From contig NZ_CP012200.1 of assembly GCF_001484685.1 (NCBI RefSeq), positions 1,897,222 through 1,961,221 on the forward strand: 64,000 nucleotides of DNA, given 5' to 3'. This DNA is from Thermococcus sp. 2319x1. Lineage in GTDB: Archaea > Methanobacteriota_B > Thermococci > Thermococcales > Thermococcaceae. Shown here in pieces: positions 28,033-37,329 of the stretch. A model generated the notes under the pieces. The model made no database searches. It was not told the DNA's origin and saw only the letters and a program-made list of their open reading frames with translations. Position 1 is the first letter of the stretch. Every line of letters starts with the position of its first letter. The position numbers and the translations under genes were made by a program.

Positions 28033-28962
28033 ACCCTAGTTCCCACCACCTGTGAAGTTGTATAATCTGTCCAGATTCACAGCCAGAATCGCCCCTAAAA
28101 TCCTAACAGCCAAACCCCTCAAACTAACACTCCTGCTCGGTATCAGAAGAAACTCAGAAAACTTCGAAAACAAAGTCTCAATCCTCCTCCGAAAATCAGA
28201 CAGGTACTTGTAAAACTTCCTCTCCCCCAGACTACCAATCTGACTCTCCCGCTTTACCGGCGTGTAAACAACGCCAAACTTCAGGAATTCCTCTTCAAAC
28301 TCCCTGCTAACATACCCCTTATCCAAAAACAGAAAACAACCAGTGAACTTTTCAACAATCACCCAGAATTTCTCCCTGACAACGCTCACATCATGCTTGC
28401 TCGCCGGATCAATGGACAATAAAGCCAGCAAATTTCCATCAGAGTAACAGGGCAGCTTGTACCCATAGTAGAACTTTTTTTAGATGGAACAAACTCAACC
28501 GCGGGCTTTCAGAGATGACTTCTGAAGAACCTACCTTCCCTTTCCTGTTTTTTCTGGCCAACTCCTTGGTCTGAATGGGTTTCGAGTCCAGTATCCTAAC
28601 GTATTCCCTAGCGTGTTTTCTGAATAATTCTTCCTGAGTTATGATGAGGTTTTTCGTGCCTGTTCAAGCGTTCTGTCAGTTTGTTGTACCTGATTTTTGG
28701 GAAGAGCTTCATTTCCTCAATTAAAACCCTGTAAGCGTGTTTGTAAACTCCGTTAAAGTGCAAGTGTGTCAGTATTGCGCGTTACGCGTAGAGGCTGATT
28801 ACTTCCCTGCGGGTGTTTTTCGGGTAGTGTTTGCTGACTATCGGGTAAATCTCGGATTTTATGATCAGGATTTCCTTCTGGAAGTCCATAACAATCCCCA
28901 ATCAATCAAAAAATTTAAATGCATATAAATCTAACGACCCGATGGGAAATGGGAACTAGGGT
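28033..28962 (-). mobile_element. IS982-like element, copy E (defective)
   Basis: About 930 bp from ACCCTAGTTCCCACC (28033) to GGGAACTAGGGT (28962). The right end carries a short direct duplication (GATGGGAAATGGGAACTAGGGT region). The transposase on the minus strand (28889 to 28036) has an open C-terminal 131 codons and a broken N-terminal half. Inserted just upstream of the phosphohexomutase. Confidence 0.9.
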
Positions 28963-29227
28963 AAACGGGCGCTATCCCACCTCTCAATGGTCCTGCAAAA
29001 ATGATAGGCCCCGAACCCAAATACCTAGCACCTCCCTGTTTGATCAAAGGAATTCCCCAACCATGGGCTCTATCCAAGTTCTCGGACCAAGTTATAAATT
29101 ATAAATCTACCAACCCATTTTATAAAATTCTACTGACATTGCTAAATAATCCGATAAGTTTATATATTTTGTCCAACATCTTATAATTGCCATCCTCCAA
29201 CATATAAAAAATGGAGGGAGTTATGTA
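28963..29227 (+). promoter_or_regulatory. Leader and promoter region of the multidomain glycosidase
   Basis: The first 130 bases after copy E hold an open stretch (GPAKMIGPEPKYLAPP) without a recognisable gene, perhaps a remnant. AT-rich promoter DNA follows with AAGTTTATATATTTTG (about 29156-29171). Just before the start, CCTCCA (29194-29199) can pair with TGGAGG (29212-29217), the latter overlapping the ribosome-binding sequence. Confidence 0.35.
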
Positions 29228-32200
29228 ATGAACAGGCAAAAGGCTCTGGCAATGTTTGTTTTGTTTTTTGTTTTAGTTGGAGTAATTGGAAGCATCCCAG
29301 CAAGCCACGCAACGACTGACACAAGCACGTACACGACGCCCACAGGGATATACTATGAGGTCAGAGGGGACACAATCTACATGATCAACCCCAGCAGCGG
29401 GGAGGAAGTTCCCATACACCTCTTTGGCGTCAACTGGTTCGGCTTTGAGACCCCGAACTACGTCGTTCACGGCCTATGGAGCAGGAACTGGGAGGATATG
29501 CTCCTCCAGATCAAGAGCCTTGGTTTCAATGCGATAAGGCTTCCCTTCTGTACCCAGTCCGTCAAACCGGGGACGATGCCAACGGGGATTGACTACGCCA
29601 AGAACCCCGACCTCCAAGGTCTTGACAGCGTTCAGATAATGGAGAAAATAATCAAGAAAGCCGGAGACCTAGGCATATTCGTGCTCCTCGACTACCACAG
29701 GATAGGATGCAACTTCATAGAGCCCCTCTGGTACACAGACAGCTTCTCGGAGCAGGACTACATAAACACCTGGGTTGAAGTCGCCCAGAGGTTCGGCAAG
29801 TACTGGAACGTTATAGGAGCTGATCTAAAGAACGAACCCCACAGCTCAAGCCCGGCACCTGCCGCCTACACTGATGGGAGTGGGGCCACCTGGGGAATGG
29901 GTAACAACGCTACCGACTGGAACTTGGCGGCTGAGAGGATAGGAAAGGCAATCTTGGAGGTTGCACCCCACTGGCTGATATTCGTCGAGGGGACCCAGTT
30001 CACTACCCCCGAGATAGACGGCAGCTACGAGTGGGGCCACAACGCCTGGTGGGGCGGAAACCTCATGGGCGTTAGGGAATACCCGGTCAACCTGCCCAGG
30101 AACAAGCTCGTCTACAGCCCCCACGTTTATGGCCCGGACGTTTACGACCAGCCCTACTTTGACCCCGCAGAGGGCTTCCCTGACAACCTACCCGACATCT
30201 GGTACCACCACTTCGGCTACGTCAAGCTCGATCTCGGTTACCCCGTTGTTATAGGTGAGTTCGGAGGCAAGTACGGCCACGGAGGAGACGCGAGGGACGT
30301 CACTTGGCAGAACAAGATAATAGACTGGATGATCCAGAACAAATTCTGCGACTTCTTCTACTGGAGCTGGAACCCCAACAGCGGTGACACCGGTGGAATT
30401 CTACAGGATGACTGGACAACAATATGGGAAGACAAGTACAACAACCTGAAGAGGCTCATGGACAGCTGTTCTGGAAACGCCATTGCCCCGCCCGTCCCCA
30501 CGACAACGACTTCGACCACAACCACAACTACAACCCAGACCCCAACCACCTCTACTCCGACTACAACAACCACCACGACTACCACAACGACTACTACTCC
30601 TCCAGGGAGCATTCCCTTTGAAACCGTGAACATTCTCCCCACGAGCTCCCAGTACGAGGGAACCAGCGTGGAGGTCGTATGTGACGGAACCCAGTGTGCC
30701 TCCAGCGTTTGGGGAGCACCGAACCTCTGGGGAGTCGTTAAAATCGGAAACGCCACAATGGATCCCAACGTTTGGGGCTGGGAGGATGTTTACAGGACTG
30801 CACCTCAGGACATTGGAACCGGCAGCACAAAGATGGAGATAGGGAACGGGGTGCTCAAAGTCACGAGCCTTTGGAACATTAACATGCATCCCAAATACAA
30901 CACAATGGCATACCATGAGGTCATATACGGTGCCAAGCCGTGGGGCAACCAGCCAATAAATGCCCAGAACTTCGTGCTCCCGATACAGGTCTCCCAGCTT
31001 CCAAGGATACTCGTTGACACAAAGTACACACTCGAAAAGAGCTTCCCAGGAAACAACTTCGCCTTTGAAGCGTGGCTCTTCAAAGACACCGACAACATGA
31101 GGGCCCCCGGCCAGGGGGACTACGAGATAATGGTACAGCTCTACATCGAAGGCGGCTATCCAGCAGGCTACGACAAGGGACCCGTCCTCACCGTTGATGT
31201 TCCAATAATCGTCGATGGAAAGCTTGTAAACCAGACTTTTGAGCTATACGACGTCGTAGCGGATGCTGGGTGGAGGTTCTTAACCTTCAAGTCAACCAAG
31301 AACTATAACGGTTCAGAGGTCGTATTCGACTACACCAAGTTCATAGAGATAGTTGACGGCTACCTCAGCGGTGGCAACCTCACGAACCACTACCTAATGT
31401 CCCTGGAATTCGGTACCGAGGTATACACCAACGGGTGCAGCTCGTTCCCCTGCACCGTGGACGTAAGGTGGACCCTTGACAAGTACAGGTTCATTCTGGC
31501 CCCCAATACAATGACCACTGAGGAGGCCATGAGCGTTCTCATCGGAGAGGTCCAGCCTCCCGCTTCCACCACAACATCGCAGACGACAACTTCAACCCCC
31601 ACACCCACTACAACAACCACCGCACCGCCAACTACCACGCCACCAGCTCAGGATGTCATTAAGATAAGGTACCCGGACGATGGGCAGTGGCCGGAGGCCC
31701 CAATCGACGGGGACGGGGACGGGAACCCAGAGTTCTACATCGAAATAAACCCGTGGAATATACAGAGCGCTGAAGGCTACGCCGAGATGACCTACAACCT
31801 TAGCACAGGCGTCCTCCACTACGTCCAAGCCTTAGACGATATAACCCTTAAAAACGGCGGCTCGTGGGTGCACGGATATCCCGAGATATTCTACGGCAAC
31901 AAGCCCTGGAACAACAACTACGCTACCGATGGGGAGGTTCCACTTCCAGGAAAAGTCTCGAACCTGAGCAACTTCTACCTGAGCGTAAGCTACAAGCTGC
32001 TGCCAAAGAACGGCCTTCCTATCAACTTTGCAATCGAGTCGTGGCTCACGAGGGAGCCCTGGAGGAACAGCGGAATAAACAGCGACGAGCAGGAGCTCAT
32101 GATATGGCTGTATTACGACGGACTCCAGCCGGCTGGCTCAAAGGTCAAGGAAATCATTGTCCCGATAGTGGTGAACGGCACCCCAGTGAACGCTACCTTC

Positions 32201-33139
32201 GAAGTCTGGAAGGCGAACATCGGCTGGGAGTACATAGCCTTCAGGATAAAGACCCCAATAAAGGAGGGAACCGTCACTATACCGTACGGAGCCTTCATCA
32301 GCGCCGCCGCAAACGTAACGAGCCTAGCTAACTACACCGAGCTGTACCTGGAAGACGTTGAGGTTGGAACCGAATACGGAACGCCCTCAACCACTAGCGC
32401 ACACCTCGAGTGGTGGTTCTACAACGTCTCGCTCGAGTACAGGCCTGGAGAGCCACTGCTCTCACAGCCACCTGCGGAAGGGTCTGCTCCATCAGAAGGC
32501 GGACAGACACCCTCAGAAGGAGGAGCCACGACAGGAACACTTGACGCAAAGCTTGTGAACTCTTGGGGCACCGGTGCACAGTATGAGGTAGCAGTCAACT
32601 TGGACACCTCAAGCACTTGGAAACTCCTCATTAAAATCAAGGACGGCAAGATCTCGGACATATGGGGTGCCACCATTGTGGGAACTCAGGGAGACTACGT
32701 AGTGGTTCAGCCGAGTTCCCCAGCGGCATCGGCTACAGTCGGTTTTGTGACCTCGGGAAATGCTCCGCTGGTGGAGGAGGCAGTCCTGCTCTCGGGTGAC
32801 AAGGTGCTCGCCATGTGGACTGCACCGACGGCCTCGGCCTCGGACCTGAACGTCACTATTAAGATTGACAGCGAGTGGGACTCAGGGTTCGTGGTCAAGA
32901 TATACGTAACCAACAACGGCAACGCCCCCGTCTCAAACTGGCAGATAAAGCTCAGAATGACAAGCCTTATCTCGGGCATCTGGGGCGGCACGTACACTGT
33001 CAGCGGGGACGTTGTAACAATAGTGCCTACGGGGAGCAACGCCGTCATAAACCCAGGAACCACGATCGAGATTGGCTTCGTTGCCAGCAAGCAGGGGGCC
33101 TACGTGTACCCCGAGCTCCTTGGAGTCGAAATCCTTTAA
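29228..33139 (+). CDS. Secreted multidomain glycosidase GH5-GH12-GH12-CBM2-CBM2
   Basis: 1303 residues. Signal peptide 1-28. GH5 domain about 35-410 with the acid/base in LKNEPHSS (Glu203) and the nucleophile in VIGEFGGKYG (Glu344). Thr/Pro linker about 418-459. First GH12 domain about 462-770 with GDYEIMVQLY and MSLEFGTEV. Linker 778-805. Second GH12 about 808-1072 with KIRYPDDGQWPEAPID, SDEQELMIWLYYDG and LEDVEVGTEYG, very like Pyrococcus furiosus EglA. Linker, then two CBM2-type modules (about 1104-1200 and 1207-1303; the latter with WDSGFVVKIYVTNNG and PGTTIEIGF). It should cut beta-1,4 glucans such as cellulose and mixed-linkage or related polysaccharides outside the cell. I recall this order from Thermococcus sp. 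2319x1. GC-rich. Confidence 0.95.
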   Translation: MNRQKALAMFVLFFVLVGVIGSIPASHATTDTSTYTTPTGIYYEVRGDTIYMINPSSGEEVPIHLFGVNWFGFETPNYVVHGLWSRNWEDMLLQIKSLGFNAIRLPFCTQSVKPGTMPTGIDYAKNPDLQGLDSVQIMEKIIKKAGDLGIFVLLDYHRIGCNFIEPLWYTDSFSEQDYINTWVEVAQRFGKYWNVIGADLKNEPHSSSPAPAAYTDGSGATWGMGNNATDWNLAAERIGKAILEVAPHWLIFVEGTQFTTPEIDGSYEWGHNAWWGGNLMGVREYPVNLPRNKLVYSPHVYGPDVYDQPYFDPAEGFPDNLPDIWYHHFGYVKLDLGYPVVIGEFGGKYGHGGDARDVTWQNKIIDWMIQNKFCDFFYWSWNPNSGDTGGILQDDWTTIWEDKYNNLKRLMDSCSGNAIAPPVPTTTTSTTTTTTTQTPTTSTPTTTTTTTTTTTTTPPGSIPFETVNILPTSSQYEGTSVEVVCDGTQCASSVWGAPNLWGVVKIGNATMDPNVWGWEDVYRTAPQDIGTGSTKMEIGNGVLKVTSLWNINMHPKYNTMAYHEVIYGAKPWGNQPINAQNFVLPIQVSQLPRILVDTKYTLEKSFPGNNFAFEAWLFKDTDNMRAPGQGDYEIMVQLYIEGGYPAGYDKGPVLTVDVPIIVDGKLVNQTFELYDVVADAGWRFLTFKSTKNYNGSEVVFDYTKFIEIVDGYLSGGNLTNHYLMSLEFGTEVYTNGCSSFPCTVDVRWTLDKYRFILAPNTMTTEEAMSVLIGEVQPPASTTTSQTTTSTPTPTTTTTAPPTTTPPAQDVIKIRYPDDGQWPEAPIDGDGDGNPEFYIEINPWNIQSAEGYAEMTYNLSTGVLHYVQALDDITLKNGGSWVHGYPEIFYGNKPWNNNYATDGEVPLPGKVSNLSNFYLSVSYKLLPKNGLPINFAIESWLTREPWRNSGINSDEQELMIWLYYDGLQPAGSKVKEIIVPIVVNGTPVNATFEVWKANIGWEYIAFRIKTPIKEGTVTIPYGAFISAAANVTSLANYTELYLEDVEVGTEYGTPSTTSAHLEWWFYNVSLEYRPGEPLLSQPPAEGSAPSEGGQTPSEGGATTGTLDAKLVNSWGTGAQYEVAVNLDTSSTWKLLIKIKDGKISDIWGATIVGTQGDYVVVQPSSPAASATVGFVTSGNAPLVEEAVLLSGDKVLAMWTAPTASASDLNVTIKIDSEWDSGFVVKIYVTNNGNAPVSNWQIKLRMTSLISGIWGGTYTVSGDVVTIVPTGSNAVINPGTTIEIGFVASKQGAYVYPELLGVEIL

Positions 33140-33181
33140 TCCCTTCTCCTTTTTTCTTAATCTTGGCAGGGAGGAGGTATT

Positions 33182-34570
33182 ATGGACAGGAAAGTCGTAC
33201 TCATAGCTTACGTTGTTCTTATCTCGCTGATAAGCACATATAGCTACGCCAAATTTCTTGAAGTAAGCGACTACATAGGCGATGAGGTTTGGTACGTATC
33301 AGCGTCGAGAAACGTACTCCACAAACTCGGTTTCTCCCCAAAATATGAAGAGGGCGGCTACTACGGTGTTAACGTGATCCTTCCGGAGAACGTCGACAGA
33401 AACAACCTAAGCCTGAAGGTCAGGATATGGAGCAGCTTCTCCTCCTGCCAGAACCAGAACCCCAGCCACGCCAGACCGCCGGCGAGAACCCAGGTAGAGT
33501 ATCGGAACATCAACGGCTTCTATTATGAGGTGAGAGAGGACTGCCTAGAATCCGTTTTGAATCTCGATTATGGCATAACCACTATCACTGGATACAAATA
33601 CCCCGACAAGAAAAACATAGTGTCGTACCTAAACACGGAGCACCCATTCTTCGGGAAGGGTCTCATTGGACTCTCCATGCTCGTGGAGGATTCCCCATTC
33701 TTCTGGAGGCTGCCTGGATTCTTAGAGAGAATTCTGCTTATTTTCCTCGTTTCTTACGTTGCTTACGTTCTTACGGAGGATCACCTGACGTCCGCCATCG
33801 CCGCTACCATAGCTGCCTTTGACAAACTCCTGCTCTCGATGTCGGTTACAGCTATGCTGGACATACATGTCGCTTTCTTTGCGGTGCTCGCACTGGTCAT
33901 GTTTTTGGAGAACCGCTACAGGCTCACGGGGATCTTTTTGGGGCTCGGGGTGGCAACAAAGATGAACCTGGCATTTCTGCCCCTGGTTTTCGCCCCCATA
34001 CTGCTTAAGAGGAGGAATTATAGGGAGCTGCTGATTATGATTGTCCTTGCTTTGGCAGCTTTCATAGCCGCTCACGTCCCCCTGATGGTGGCTATCGGTC
34101 CTGCAGAGACCATAAAACAGCTCATCTCCAGTTTTGGATGGCATTTGAGCACCAAGGAGAACCACCCGGCAATATCTCCAGTGTGGACCTGGTTCTACTC
34201 TGCCAAGGCTTTCCCACTCCACTACGGGCCTAATTTAAGTGCAGAAATAAGCGAGCACCTATTCCAGGGAGCACTTGTGAGCTCGGCATTTTTCCCAGTT
34301 CTTGAGGAGAGAAGGTCTGGAGGGAACCTGGGGATCGTTTACGCTTCATTCTGGGCCGGAGTACTGTTTTACGTGATCCACTATCTCCTAGGAGGAAAAA
34401 ACCAGTACTCTTTCTACGCAACACCGCTCGTTCCGCTGGCAGCGATAATGACCGCTGCTTTAATCAGAGATGCGGTGAACTGGGAGCTTTTGGGGGAGCT
34501 GAGGCACATCTTCGAGGCGAGGCTCAAAAAAGAAAGGGGAGAAGCCCACAGAGCTAAGTCAAGAAGGTAA
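33182..34570 (+). CDS. Integral membrane glycosyltransferase, GT39/PMT-like
   Basis: 462 residues. After an N-terminal helix comes the acidic pair in SDYIGDEVWYVSASRNVL, an outer loop, and NTEHPFFGKGLIGLSML (the HP-GK motif of PMT/ArnT C-type transferases), followed by about eight helices and a basic tail. Such enzymes move a sugar from a dolichyl phosphate to a protein or lipid. ATG 33182 follows GGGAGGAGG, 42 bases after the glycosidase, and may be cotranscribed; glycosylation of the exported enzyme is one possible role. Confidence 0.8.
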   Translation: MDRKVVLIAYVVLISLISTYSYAKFLEVSDYIGDEVWYVSASRNVLHKLGFSPKYEEGGYYGVNVILPENVDRNNLSLKVRIWSSFSSCQNQNPSHARPPARTQVEYRNINGFYYEVREDCLESVLNLDYGITTITGYKYPDKKNIVSYLNTEHPFFGKGLIGLSMLVEDSPFFWRLPGFLERILLIFLVSYVAYVLTEDHLTSAIAATIAAFDKLLLSMSVTAMLDIHVAFFAVLALVMFLENRYRLTGIFLGLGVATKMNLAFLPLVFAPILLKRRNYRELLIMIVLALAAFIAAHVPLMVAIGPAETIKQLISSFGWHLSTKENHPAISPVWTWFYSAKAFPLHYGPNLSAEISEHLFQGALVSSAFFPVLEERRSGGNLGIVYASFWAGVLFYVIHYLLGGKNQYSFYATPLVPLAAIMTAALIRDAVNWELLGELRHIFEARLKKERGEAHRAKSRR

Positions 34571-34587
34571 AATGGATGGTAAACCTG

Positions 34588-34920
34588 CTAATCCAGCCCC
34601 TCAAGGACCTCGAGGACGTAATCAACCTCCGGGACTTCAAATCCCCTTTCATGGATTTTCCTTACGCCCTCCGCCCCCGGGTTTATCCAGACACCCCACA
34701 TTCCAACCTTTACGGCACCTTCAAAGTCCTCAGCGTAAGTGTCTCCAACATGGAGCGCTTCCTCGGGCTTTACTCCAAAGGCCTGAAGGGGCCTCATAAA
34801 CATCTCAGGCAAGGGCTTAAAGGTTCCAACCTCGTCCGCGAAGAAAGTTTTGTCCACGAAGTTCATAAGCCCGAAGCGCTCAAGAAGGAGTCTCGTGTAA
34901 GAGCCCGGCCAGAACATCAC
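34588..34920 (-). pseudogene. HAD-family hydrolase, N-terminally truncated
   Basis: 110 codons holding the back half of a HAD phosphatase: the conserved Lys in [15 protein letters not shown] and the acidic motif in [13 protein letters not shown]. The frame stays open upstream to about 34971, but the N-terminal DxDxT nucleophile motif is absent; related-looking sequence stops near 34940. Truncated at the junction with the inverted 449-residue gene copy. No activity is expected. Confidence 0.7.
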
Positions 34921-34999
34921 GTTGCCCGTGAAAGGGTTGAGTGCTTTGTTCTCATCCTTTTTTTCTGTATGTCAGTGAAAAAGAAAAACTTGCAAGATT

Positions 35000-36349
35000 T
35001 TAGCCGCTCTTTATGTAGAATCCCATCGGAATTTCCGCTGAACAGGAACTGAACCTCCCGGTCTTGAACTTGTATTTCTGGGAGCTTTTTGTGGCGTTGA
35101 TCGTTATTGTAGGCCCATCTTCTTTTATTGTGCCGTCTATGGAGATACTTCCTGCCTTTTCGTACTGGAGTGATGCTGTGAGTCCAGCGACGGGGGCTGG
35201 TGCTCCGAACGCAACGGCAATGGCCCCAACAGGAATTCCTATTCCAAATTTGACGCCGCAGTCCCCACTGGTCCCCTTCAACAGGTATTTTAGAGTTATT
35301 CCTTTGTTCTCCTCAAGTGGATATAACATGCCCTCCTTGGTAAATTTGAAGAATGTCCAATCGAAACCAGGACTTCCAATAGATGCACCACCATCTATTA
35401 TGTATCCATGAACTCCTTTACTCGCTTTCACGTCGTAGATACCGACGTCTATTCTCTCCCTGCCAGTTTCACTGCAGCCGTAGGCCCCCATTCCCCAGGC
35501 GCAGATATACTCCTTTTCGTGTCTGTAGTAGGGTTTGGCCCAGATGTAGATGTAGCCCATCCTTCCCTTGGGAACATCTATTATATCCCCGAAATAATAG
35601 TTGCCTTCAACAGGAACCCACTTCTTTCCGTAGATGTCCACTGAAGATGATAGTACCTTTACTGGATCTCCACTTCTGAACTTCTTCTCGAGGTCAGTTC
35701 CATAGGCGAGTGTCGCAGAGAACTCCGTTTTGTACGACGCCTCCAGAGAGACCGAGCCCTGGAGTTCACCCTTTCCATTCCTGTTGTCAATAATGAGGAT
35801 GGGAACCTTTACGTATCTACTTGCCTCCCATGAATCGTCCGCGGGTCTCCATTCGTATTTGTACCAGCCTTCGTGGGCGGGCTTTGGAAGGGGTTCTTTC
35901 TCGAGGAGTCCGACTGATACCCTCTTGGTGGTGCCACTCAGGTCTTCTGCTGAGATGAAGTCTGAGCCAATTCCCCTATAGAGCTGACCGTTTTCCCTGT
36001 CTATCACCCATACGGAGACCCTGATTCCGTAGCGTCTCTCCTCGCTTATGCTCGGTAAGAACCTCCTGATGTTATCAACTCTCACGACACTCCTCGTCAT
36101 GTCGAACTTCCACAGCCCAGAGCGCTTGATCCTGTAGTGGCCGAGGGTCTTGATTCCAGAGGGAGTTGCCACGTCAATCTGAACCTGGATTTCGTAGTCC
36201 CTGGAGAAGCCCCTCAGCATCTTTCCGTCCTCATCGGTCAGGACGACTCTCACCCCGTCCTTTGGGGATATCCATTCCGCGGATACTGTTATTACTACTA
36301 AGAATAGTATTATAATTAGTACTCCAAGCATTTTTGATATCTTGCTCAT
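35000..36349 (-). CDS. Exported protein of unknown function, copy 2
   Basis: 449 residues, the same length as copy 1 at 25220 and aligned with it throughout without large gaps. Long stretches are identical, such as DVATPSGIKTLGHYRIKRSG, GKGELQGSVSLEASYKTEFS and CGVKFGIGIPVGAIAVAFGA. The signal peptide (MLGVLIIILFLVVITVSAEW) and the segment around residues 330-350 differ most. It is in inverted orientation relative to copy 1. Its start lies 48 bases from IS982-like copy D. Function unknown. Confidence 0.85.
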   Translation of the reverse strand: MSKISKMLGVLIIILFLVVITVSAEWISPKDGVRVVLTDEDGKMLRGFSRDYEIQVQIDVATPSGIKTLGHYRIKRSGLWKFDMTRSVVRVDNIRRFLPSISEERRYGIRVSVWVIDRENGQLYRGIGSDFISAEDLSGTTKRVSVGLLEKEPLPKPAHEGWYKYEWRPADDSWEASRYVKVPILIIDNRNGKGELQGSVSLEASYKTEFSATLAYGTDLEKKFRSGDPVKVLSSSVDIYGKKWVPVEGNYYFGDIIDVPKGRMGYIYIWAKPYYRHEKEYICAWGMGAYGCSETGRERIDVGIYDVKASKGVHGYIIDGGASIGSPGFDWTFFKFTKEGMLYPLEENKGITLKYLLKGTSGDCGVKFGIGIPVGAIAVAFGAPAPVAGLTASLQYEKAGSISIDGTIKEDGPTITINATKSSQKYKFKTGRFSSCSAEIPMGFYIKSG

Positions 36350-36396
36350 TTATATTCACCATTATAACAATACTCGATAGTATTTTTAAAATTTGT

Positions 36397-37313
36397 ACCC
36401 TAGTTCCCGTCGGGTCGTTAGATTTATATGCATTTAACTTTTTTGGTTGATTGGGGATTGTTATGGACTTCCAGAAGGAAATCCTGATCATAAAATCCGA
36501 GATTTACCCGATAGTCAGCAAACACTACCCGAAAAACACCCGCAGGGAAGTAATCAGCCTCTACGCGTAACGCGCAATACTGACACACTTACACTTTAAC
36601 GGAGTTTACAAACACGCTTACAGGGTTTTAATCGAGGAAATGAAACTCTTCCCAAAAATCAGGTACAACAAACTGACAGAACGCTTGAAGGGGCACGAAA
36701 AACTCCATCATAACTCAGGAAGAATCCTACGAATACGCCAGAGGACACGTCAGAATAATCGACTCAAAACCAGTTGAGACCAAGGAGTTGGCCAGAAAAA
36801 GCAGGAAAGGGAAGGTAGATTCTTCAGAAGTCATCTCTGAAAGCCCGCGGTTGAGTTTGTTCCATCTAAAAAAAGTTCTACTATGGGTACAAGCTGCCCT
36901 GTTACTCTGATGGGAATTTGCTGGCTTTGCTGTCCGTTGATCCCTGCTTTTATGATGTGAGCGTTGTCAGGGAGAAATTCTGGGTGATTGTTGAAAAGTT
37001 CACTGGTTGTTTTCTGTTTTTGGATAAGGGGTATGTTAGCAGGGAGTTTGAAGAGGAATTCCTGAAGTTTGGCGTTGTTTACACGCCGGTAAAGCGGGAG
37101 AGTCAGATTGGTAGTCTGGGGGAGAGGAAGTTTTACAAGTACCTGTCTGATTTTCGGAGGAGGATTGAGACTTTGTTTTCGAAGTTTTCTGAGTTTCTTC
37201 TGATACCGAGCAGGAGTGTTAGTTTGAGGGGTTTGGCTGTTAGGATTTTAGGGGCGATTCTGGCTGTGAATCTGGACAGATTATACAACTTCACAGGTGG
37301 TGGGAACTAGGGT
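36397..37313 (+). mobile_element. IS982-like element, copy D (defective)
   Basis: About 917 bp with ACCCTAGTTCCCGTC at 36397 and TGGTGGGAACTAGGGT ending at 37313, in plus orientation, opposite to copies A, C and E. Transposase from ATG 36463 (MDFQKEILIIKSEIYPIVSK) to the stop at 37308-37310, broken by an in-frame TAA near 36570 and later shifts; the last 130 codons are open. It forms the right edge of the island, 17 bases from the purQ stop. Confidence 0.9.
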
Positions 37314-37329
37314 ATAAAAAATCAAAAAT

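Noticed and set aside
28919..29186. Open frames between IS982 copy E and the glycosidase
   Set aside because: No recognisable family and a poor start context; mentioned only as a possible remnant.
30358..30768. Valine-rich open frame antisense to the glycosidase
   Set aside because: It is the reverse reading of the Thr/Pro linker codons; repetitive and without domain features.
15721..37313. Whole island as a composite transposon with intact ends
   Set aside because: No target-site duplications were seen at the outer copies, and copy A is truncated, so transposition as a unit is not supported.
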